Below, piece by piece: positions 38,274 through 42,804 of a stretch of DNA of 42,804 nt. Under the pieces are notes generated by a model, which saw nothing but the letters and a program-made list of their open reading frames with translations, made no database searches and was not told the DNA's origin. The position numbers and the translations under genes are program-made. The stretch comes from Bacteroidales bacterium (GTDB lineage Bacteria > Bacteroidota > Bacteroidia > Bacteroidales > F082), in NCBI GenBank assembly GCA_017439405.1, contig JAFSJF010000077.1, positions 1 to 42,804 on the forward strand. Reading direction: 5' to 3'. Numbering within the stretch: position 1 is the stretch's first letter; each line of letters starts with the position of its first letter.

Positions 38274-39803
38274 ATGAAAAAGACCATTATTTTCCTGTTT
38301 GCCATCGCATTTTCGCTGCTTTCGAGGGCGCAAAACGTCAATTTCGAGCAGTATTTCCAAAACGAAGGCTCGCTGCGCATGGATGTGTTCCAATGCGGCA
38401 CTGCCGACAGCTCGCACTATGTGTTTGAACGTTTCATCATCGAGCCATATTTCGGCGGCTCCAAAGTCAATCTTGTTGACCCCTTCAATTTCGGTACTAA
38501 CCGTGTGAAAGTGATTGACGCACAAACGAATACGTTGATTTATTCGAGAGGCTACAACACTCTTTTCCGCGAATGGCAGACCACCGACGAAGCCCGTGTG
38601 ATGGAACGCTGCTATGAGGAATCCGTGAGCGTTCCGTTGCCGCGCAATGAGGCGTATGTCATCCTCGAAATCAGGAACTTCGATGGCGAGTTTGAGGAAG
38701 TTTTCTCAAAACTTTATGAGCCTGACGAAATCTTCAACAGCACCGAGCAACGCTATGTGTTTCCCGTTCAGGACATTATGGTCAATGGTGCGCCCGAAAG
38801 CAAGGTGGACATCGTGATTTTGCCCGATGGCTATACCGCCGATGAGATGGCGCAGTTTGAGCAAGATTGCCAGAATCTGGTCAATGTGTTTGCCCAAGCG
38901 GAGCCGTTTGCAAGCCACATCAGCGACTTCAATTTCCGCGCCGTGCTTGCCCCTTCCGAGGAGAGCGGCGTCGATATTCCGGCTTCCCATACTTGGGTGC
39001 GCACCATCCTCAACTCGCACTTCTATACCTTTTACATCGACCGCTATTGCACCACCCGCAATTATTTCTCGGTGAAGGACGTGGCAGCCAACGCGCCATA
39101 CGACCAGATTTACATTTTGGTGAACAGCAGCATGTATGGCGGCGGCGGGTTCTACAACTTCTACTCGATGAGCACGGCAGGCAACATGTCGTCATCCAGC
39201 GTCATCGTGCATGAGTTTGGCCATGCTTTCGGAGGTTTGGCCGACGAATACGAGGAGCCTGACAATCCGTTGGCCTTGCTCTACAACCTGAATGTGGAGC
39301 CTTGGGAACCCAATCTGACCACTTTGGTGGACTTCGAGTCGAAATGGGCCGACCTTGTCGCGCCCGAAACGCCCATTCCCACGCCAAACAACTACCAGTA
39401 TAACAACACGGTAGGCGCTTTTGAGGGCGGAGGCTATCTGACGCACGGCATGTATCGTCCGCAACGCAACTGCATGATGCGCAACTATGCGCCTTTCTGT
39501 GCCGTGTGCAACAGGACGATTGAAGCCGTAATCGAAGCGCATTCCGATACTCCAGTTTCGGTGAAATCGGATTACATACAGACTGAACCCTCGCTTCGCG
39601 TTTGTCCCAATCCCGCCAAAGATTTTGTCGATGTGTTTGTAAACCAAGAAGATGGCCTGGCTGAAATCATCGATTTGAACGGCAAGACTGTGATGACTCT
39701 TCAACTCAAAAACGAGGTAAATAGAATCTCAATCTGTGACTTGCCGAAGGGTATGTATATGCTTCGCGCGAATGGCGAGGTGCGGAAGTTTGTGAAACAA
39801 TAA
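38274..39803 (+). CDS. Secreted M64-family (IgA peptidase-like) metallopeptidase with T9SS domain
   Basis: A 509-residue secreted zinc peptidase. Signal peptide MKKTIIFLFAIAFSLLSRA-Q. An N-terminal beta-sandwich-like prodomain (about 20-155) precedes the catalytic domain: VDIVILPDGYTADEM near 179-193 is the M64 family start, and the zinc motif is HEFGHAFGGLADEYE near 313-327 (HExGH plus downstream ligand). RNCMMRNYAPFCAVCNRTIEA follows near 401-421. The last about 75 residues form a T9SS type A sorting domain (RVCPNPAKDFVDVFV, IIDLNGKTVMTLQL, LPKGMYMLRANG, KFVKQ). M64 includes the IgA-cleaving enzyme of Clostridium ramosum; an IgA or mucin target is possible but not shown here. Starts an operon with the fucosidase 13 nt later. 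Confidence 0.9.
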   Translation: MKKTIIFLFAIAFSLLSRAQNVNFEQYFQNEGSLRMDVFQCGTADSSHYVFERFIIEPYFGGSKVNLVDPFNFGTNRVKVIDAQTNTLIYSRGYNTLFREWQTTDEARVMERCYEESVSVPLPRNEAYVILEIRNFDGEFEEVFSKLYEPDEIFNSTEQRYVFPVQDIMVNGAPESKVDIVILPDGYTADEMAQFEQDCQNLVNVFAQAEPFASHISDFNFRAVLAPSEESGVDIPASHTWVRTILNSHFYTFYIDRYCTTRNYFSVKDVAANAPYDQIYILVNSSMYGGGGFYNFYSMSTAGNMSSSSVIVHEFGHAFGGLADEYEEPDNPLALLYNLNVEPWEPNLTTLVDFESKWADLVAPETPIPTPNNYQYNNTVGAFEGGGYLTHGMYRPQRNCMMRNYAPFCAVCNRTIEAVIEAHSDTPVSVKSDYIQTEPSLRVCPNPAKDFVDVFVNQEDGLAEIIDLNGKTVMTLQLKNEVNRISICDLPKGMYMLRANGEVRKFVKQ

Positions 39804-39816
39804 ACATACATTTGAA

Positions 39817-41277
39817 ATGAGCCTTAAAAACTTGATACTCAATTCAAAAAGGGTAGCCATGTTTGTTGGTTTCCTGATTCTGGCTTCTTGTGTCCATCAA
39901 CCTGAACCAAGCTATCCTATCCCAACTGTCCAACAACTTGATTGGCAGCAACTTGAAACCTACGCCTTCATCCACTTCGGGCTGAACACCTTCAACGACA
40001 TGGAATGGGGCTACGGCAACTCTCATTCATACACCTTCAACCCCACCAGTATCGACTGCGAGCAATGGGTGAAAACGCTGAAAAACAGCGGAATGAAAGG
40101 CGTTATCTTCACCGCTAAGCACCACGACGGCTTCTGCCTTTGGCCGACTGAAACCACCGATTATTCCATCAAGAACACCTATTATAAAGATGGGCAAGGA
40201 GATTTGGTGCGCGAACTTTCAGAGGCATGCAAGAAACACGGCTTGAAGTTCGGGATTTACGTTTCGCCTTGGGACCGGCATCAGGCTGAGTATGGCTATC
40301 AAGGCTATGTTGATATCTATCACAAACAGATTGAGGAACTTACGAGCAACTACGGCGAGTTGTTCGAGTTTTGGTTCGATGGTGCCAACGGCGGCACGGG
40401 CTGGTATGGCGGTGCCGACGAAATGCGTTCAATCGTTGCCGAAAAATATTACGACTACGAAAAGGCCCGCAACATCGTTTGGAGCCATAGCCCCAATGCG
40501 GCCATCTTCGGTGGAACGGTGCCCACCTTGCGCTGGGTTGGCAACGAAAAAGGCTTTGCCGATGCTACGCAATGGTGTATGTACAAAACTGATTTCAAGT
40601 CGCTTAACGACGAAAAAGCCTTGGTTCGCGGCTTCAAGGACGGCGAGGCTTGGCTGCCTTCCGAAGTTGATGTTTCCATTCGTCCGGGGTGGTTCTATCA
40701 CGAAAGTGAGAACGGCCAAGTGAAGACCGTGGAACAACTTATGGACTTGTATTTCAACAGCGTGGGACACAATGCCAACCTCTTGCTCAATTTCCCTGTC
40801 AACCTTGATGGGAAAATCCCTGCCATCGACTCGGCCAACGCCGTGAATTGGTATCAGCAAATGCAAAAGGATTTCTCAAATAATGTTCTGAAAGACAGCA
40901 AGGTAACTGCAAGCAACACACGTTCAAGCCGCTTCAGCCCGAAATATGTGCTTGACGACGAATACACCCATTATTGGGCAACGGAAGACGCCGTGAGCCG
41001 TGCCGAACTCGTCTTCGAGTTTGCCCAACCGACCGCTTTCAACCGTCTGATGTTGCAAGAGTATGTTCCTTTGGGTCAGAATGTTGAAGCATTCTATTTG
41101 GACTATTACTTTAATGGTAAGTGGCTGCCCATCGAAGTGGATGAGCCAACGACCACCATCGGCTACAAGCGACTGATTCGTTTCCAGACCGTTAAGGCCG
41201 ATAAGTTAAGAATCAGGTTTAAGTGTTTCAAAGGCACATTGTGCATTAATCAAGTGGGCGCGTTTAATGTACCCTGA
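39817..41277 (+). CDS. GH29 alpha-L-fucosidase lipoprotein with discoidin-like C-terminus
   Basis: A 486-residue glycosidase that removes alpha-L-fucose from glycans such as mucin or milk-type oligosaccharides. The signal (FVGFLILASC) has a lipobox Cys at about residue 25, so it is membrane-anchored, probably on the periplasmic or surface side. GH29 motifs: FIHFGLNTFNDMEWG near 51-65, KGVIFTAKHHDGFCLWPT near 94-111, LKFGIYVSPWDRH near 145-157, and the nucleophile Asp188 in LFEFWFDGANGG. The C-terminal about 130 residues (KVTASNTRSSRFSPKYVLDDEYTHYW...) form an F5/8 type C-like domain. Coupled to the M64 peptidase gene 13 nt upstream, suggesting a small operon for glycoprotein degradation. Family assignment is firm; linkage specificity is unknown. 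Confidence 0.93.
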   Translation: MSLKNLILNSKRVAMFVGFLILASCVHQPEPSYPIPTVQQLDWQQLETYAFIHFGLNTFNDMEWGYGNSHSYTFNPTSIDCEQWVKTLKNSGMKGVIFTAKHHDGFCLWPTETTDYSIKNTYYKDGQGDLVRELSEACKKHGLKFGIYVSPWDRHQAEYGYQGYVDIYHKQIEELTSNYGELFEFWFDGANGGTGWYGGADEMRSIVAEKYYDYEKARNIVWSHSPNAAIFGGTVPTLRWVGNEKGFADATQWCMYKTDFKSLNDEKALVRGFKDGEAWLPSEVDVSIRPGWFYHESENGQVKTVEQLMDLYFNSVGHNANLLLNFPVNLDGKIPAIDSANAVNWYQQMQKDFSNNVLKDSKVTASNTRSSRFSPKYVLDDEYTHYWATEDAVSRAELVFEFAQPTAFNRLMLQEYVPLGQNVEAFYLDYYFNGKWLPIEVDEPTTTIGYKRLIRFQTVKADKLRIRFKCFKGTLCINQVGAFNVP

Positions 41278-41339
41278 CCATTGACCCAGACCCAGACCCG
41301 TTGCAGAGCAAAAGTCGGTCAGGGTCAGTGGTCATGGTC
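41276..41339. repeat. GACC-rich inverted-repeat element
   Basis: GACCATTGACCCAGACCC (41276-41293) and GGGTCAGTGGTCATGGTC (41322-41339) are imperfect inverted copies around a 28-nt centre. The left arm starts within the last codon of the fucosidase gene. It separates fucosidase and glycosylase genes and could act as a terminator-like hairpin, although no T run follows. Confidence 0.6.
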
Positions 41340-41352
41340 AAAAAAGAGACTT

Positions 41353-41919
41353 ATGATAGAACATCATCCTTTACAACCGTTTCTCCCTGAGAATGCAAGA
41401 GTCTTGTTCCTCGGCAGTTTCCCGCCGCCGAAGAAGCGTTGGTGCATGGACTTTTTCTACCCTAATTTCATCAATGACCACTGGCGCATCGAGGGCGAGA
41501 TTTGGTTCGGCGACCGCAACCATTTCGTTGATATAGAGCATAAAAGCTTTAAAAAGGAGGAAATCGTTGCTTTCCTCAATGAGAAAGGCATCGCTTTCTT
41601 CGACACTGCCATGGCGGTCAAAAGGTTGAAAGACAACGCTTCGGATGCTTTTTTGGAAATCGTGGAACACACCGACATCCGAGCTTTGCTTGCCCAAATG
41701 CCGCAATGCCATGCCATCGCCACGACGGGCGAAAAGGCTACCACCGAAGTGTGCAGTTATTTCAACGTTGAAACGATTCCTTCGCCTAATACAAAAGTAA
41801 CTCTCAAAGATGGTTTAATATTGTATCGATTACCCTCATCTTCAAGAGCATATCCTTTGTCATTTGACAAAAAGGTTGAAGCCTATAAACAAATGTTCGA
41901 GGCAGTGTTTGGCACCTGA
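41353..41919 (+). CDS. Uracil-DNA glycosylase superfamily protein
   Basis: A 188-residue DNA-glycosylase-like protein (UDG/Mug-type fold), expected to remove uracil or mismatched bases. The N-terminus VLFLGSFPPPKKRWCMDFFYPN near residues 16-37 resembles the GxxPG-type motif I loop of Mug/UDG-like families, though the usual Asn/Asp catalytic position is not clear. HAIATTGEKATTEV near 118-131 is the middle strand, and LPSSSRAYPLSFDKK near 158-172 the C-terminal DNA-binding loop. ATG 41353 is chosen because the longer frame from 41281 runs through an inverted-repeat element. Its TGA directly abuts the stop of the convergent sirtuin gene. Confidence 0.72.
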   Translation: MIEHHPLQPFLPENARVLFLGSFPPPKKRWCMDFFYPNFINDHWRIEGEIWFGDRNHFVDIEHKSFKKEEIVAFLNEKGIAFFDTAMAVKRLKDNASDAFLEIVEHTDIRALLAQMPQCHAIATTGEKATTEVCSYFNVETIPSPNTKVTLKDGLILYRLPSSSRAYPLSFDKKVEAYKQMFEAVFGT

Positions 41920-42672
41920 TTACCTTGTCATCAGCGCATCAATCGCCGGCAGAATCTCACCTGATTTGCCTTCGAGGTAGATGTCTGTGATGTAGTTCGT
42001 GTAGGTCGAAGGTTCCCTGTTGATTTCGATGATCTTGGCGCCGTTGCGCTTGGCGATGCCGGGAATCATGTTGGCAGGGCTGACCTGTCCAGAAGTGCCG
42101 ATGATGACAAAGGCGTCGCAGTTCTCGGCAGCCCGCACTGAGCCGTAATAGGCATCCTCGGGGATGCCTTCGCCGAAGAAGATGAAGTCGGGCTTCATCA
42201 GTCCGCCGCATTGGGCGCAACGGGGCGGTTCCTCGGTGAGTGTCAGGCTCTTGGCATCGACTTTGTGGCCACATTTCGTGCACACGAAGCGCGACATGTT
42301 GCCGTGGAACTCATACACCACGCTGTTGCCCGCCACGGTGTGCAGGTCGTCGATGTTCTGCGTGATGACGCTGCTCAGGCGGCCTTCCTTCTCCCATTTG
42401 GCCAGGATGAGATGCCCGGGGTTGGGCTTGATGTCCTTGTTGCTGAAGAAGTTGTAGAACACCTCGCGGATAATTTTCCATGACTCCTTGGTGTGGCGGT
42501 AGTAGAAGTCGATGTCGAGCGAGTTGGGGTCGTACTGGTTCCAGATGCCGCCTTCGCCACGGAAAGGCGGGATGCCGCTCTCGGCGGAAGTGCCCGCGCC
42601 AGTGAAGCCCACGATATTTTTGGCTTTCGAGAGGATTTCAGCGGCTTGCTTGATTTTTTCGTTGTTGTTCAT
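41920..42672 (-). CDS. cobB: Sir2-family NAD-dependent protein deacylase
   Basis: Removes acetyl or other acyl groups from lysines with NAD, linking protein activity to metabolism. The 250-residue length is typical of bacterial sirtuins. Motifs: GFTGAGTSAESGIPPFRG near residues 22-39 (NAD loop), TQNIDDLH near 109-116, catalytic His in YEFHGNM near 126, and a zinc knuckle CTKC...CAQC near 133-158. The Arg-x-x-Tyr pair that marks class III desuccinylases is replaced here by YYRHTKESW, so I do not call an acyl preference. Single gene, convergent with the glycosylase gene with no gap. Confidence 0.92.
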   Translation of the reverse strand: MNNNEKIKQAAEILSKAKNIVGFTGAGTSAESGIPPFRGEGGIWNQYDPNSLDIDFYYRHTKESWKIIREVFYNFFSNKDIKPNPGHLILAKWEKEGRLSSVITQNIDDLHTVAGNSVVYEFHGNMSRFVCTKCGHKVDAKSLTLTEEPPRCAQCGGLMKPDFIFFGEGIPEDAYYGSVRAAENCDAFVIIGTSGQVSPANMIPGIAKRNGAKIIEINREPSTYTNYITDIYLEGKSGEILPAIDALMTR

Positions 42673-42713
42673 GACAGTGTGGTTTTGTGACTTGTTCGAA
42701 ATGTTTTCAAGCG

Positions 42714-42721
42714 CAAACTTA
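42714..42721 (-). promoter_or_regulatory. -7 element of the sirtuin gene
   Basis: CAAACTTA on the plus strand reads TAAGTTTG on the minus strand, 42 nt upstream of the sirtuin ATG. A plus-strand TAACTTTG at 42784-42791 probably drives a divergent gene beyond the window end. Confidence 0.55.
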
Positions 42722-42804
42722 CATAAAAATCCCGAATTATAAGCCAGATGGATAAAAATCGTGGAAAAGTCAAGGCCACAGCGTAACTTTGCAGCCGAAC
42801 GGGT

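Noticed and set aside
41276-41352. tRNA-like structure or N-terminal part of the glycosylase
   Set aside because: Only a single imperfect inverted repeat without cloverleaf arms; the protein family starts at ATG 41353.

Overview
The window looks like a chromosomal segment of an uncultured Bacteroidales (Bacteroidota) bacterium, probably from gut or rumen. Signs are the -7 elements of the form TAnnTTTG with few Shine-Dalgarno sites, several SxC-type lipoprotein signals, C-terminal type IX secretion (T9SS) sorting domains, BACON domains, a GH29 fucosidase and a galM/sugar-MFS/galK cluster. No tRNA, rRNA, CRISPR array or prophage gene was seen.

Layout. 65-1048: Rpn/PD-(D/E)XK transposase-like nuclease with a 12-bp repeat. 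1491-6192: a very large secreted repeat protein broken by three frameshifts and one nonsense codon. 6372-8141: long-chain acyl-CoA ligase. 8377-23324: a 15-kb defence island. 23350-25236 (minus): arginine decarboxylase speA. 25561-26397: BadF/BadG-type sugar kinase. 26484-33954 (minus): galactose cluster (galK, secreted T9SS protein, nucleotidyltransferase, galM, FHS-type MFS transporter), with a membrane AraC regulator at 34079-35188. 35453-38083: two lipoproteins. 38274-41277: secreted M64 peptidase and GH29 fucosidase lipoprotein. 41353-41919: uracil-DNA-glycosylase-like protein. 41920-42672 (minus): sirtuin.

The defence island is the notable part. Its backbone is a four-gene type III-like restriction-modification operon: SNF2-type helicase, DUF4391 protein, beta-class N6-adenine methyltransferase (Mod) and Res helicase-nuclease. 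Three separate two-gene cassettes sit in the seams between backbone genes. Each has an SMC/ABC-like AAA ATPase followed, by overlap or a 2-nt gap, by a small partner: a TOPRIM-like protein, RloB, and an unrecognised protein. Each cassette has its own Bacteroidetes-type promoter. Two cassettes occupy the DUF4391|mod seam and one occupies the mod|res seam. Truncated copies of backbone gene ends remain beside them: the mod 5' end joined to a DUF4391 3' end at 14261-14492, and a diverged res 5' end at 20187-20240. This suggests the seams act as recurrent exchange sites where alternative ATPase/effector cassettes are stacked inside a restriction operon.

Intergenic regions of the second half carry several short, non-coding, inverted-repeat elements of different sequence types (25393, 27810, 29030, 32655, 41276), which resemble dispersed MITE/REP-like repeats. 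All functions are read from sequence motifs; no database search was possible.
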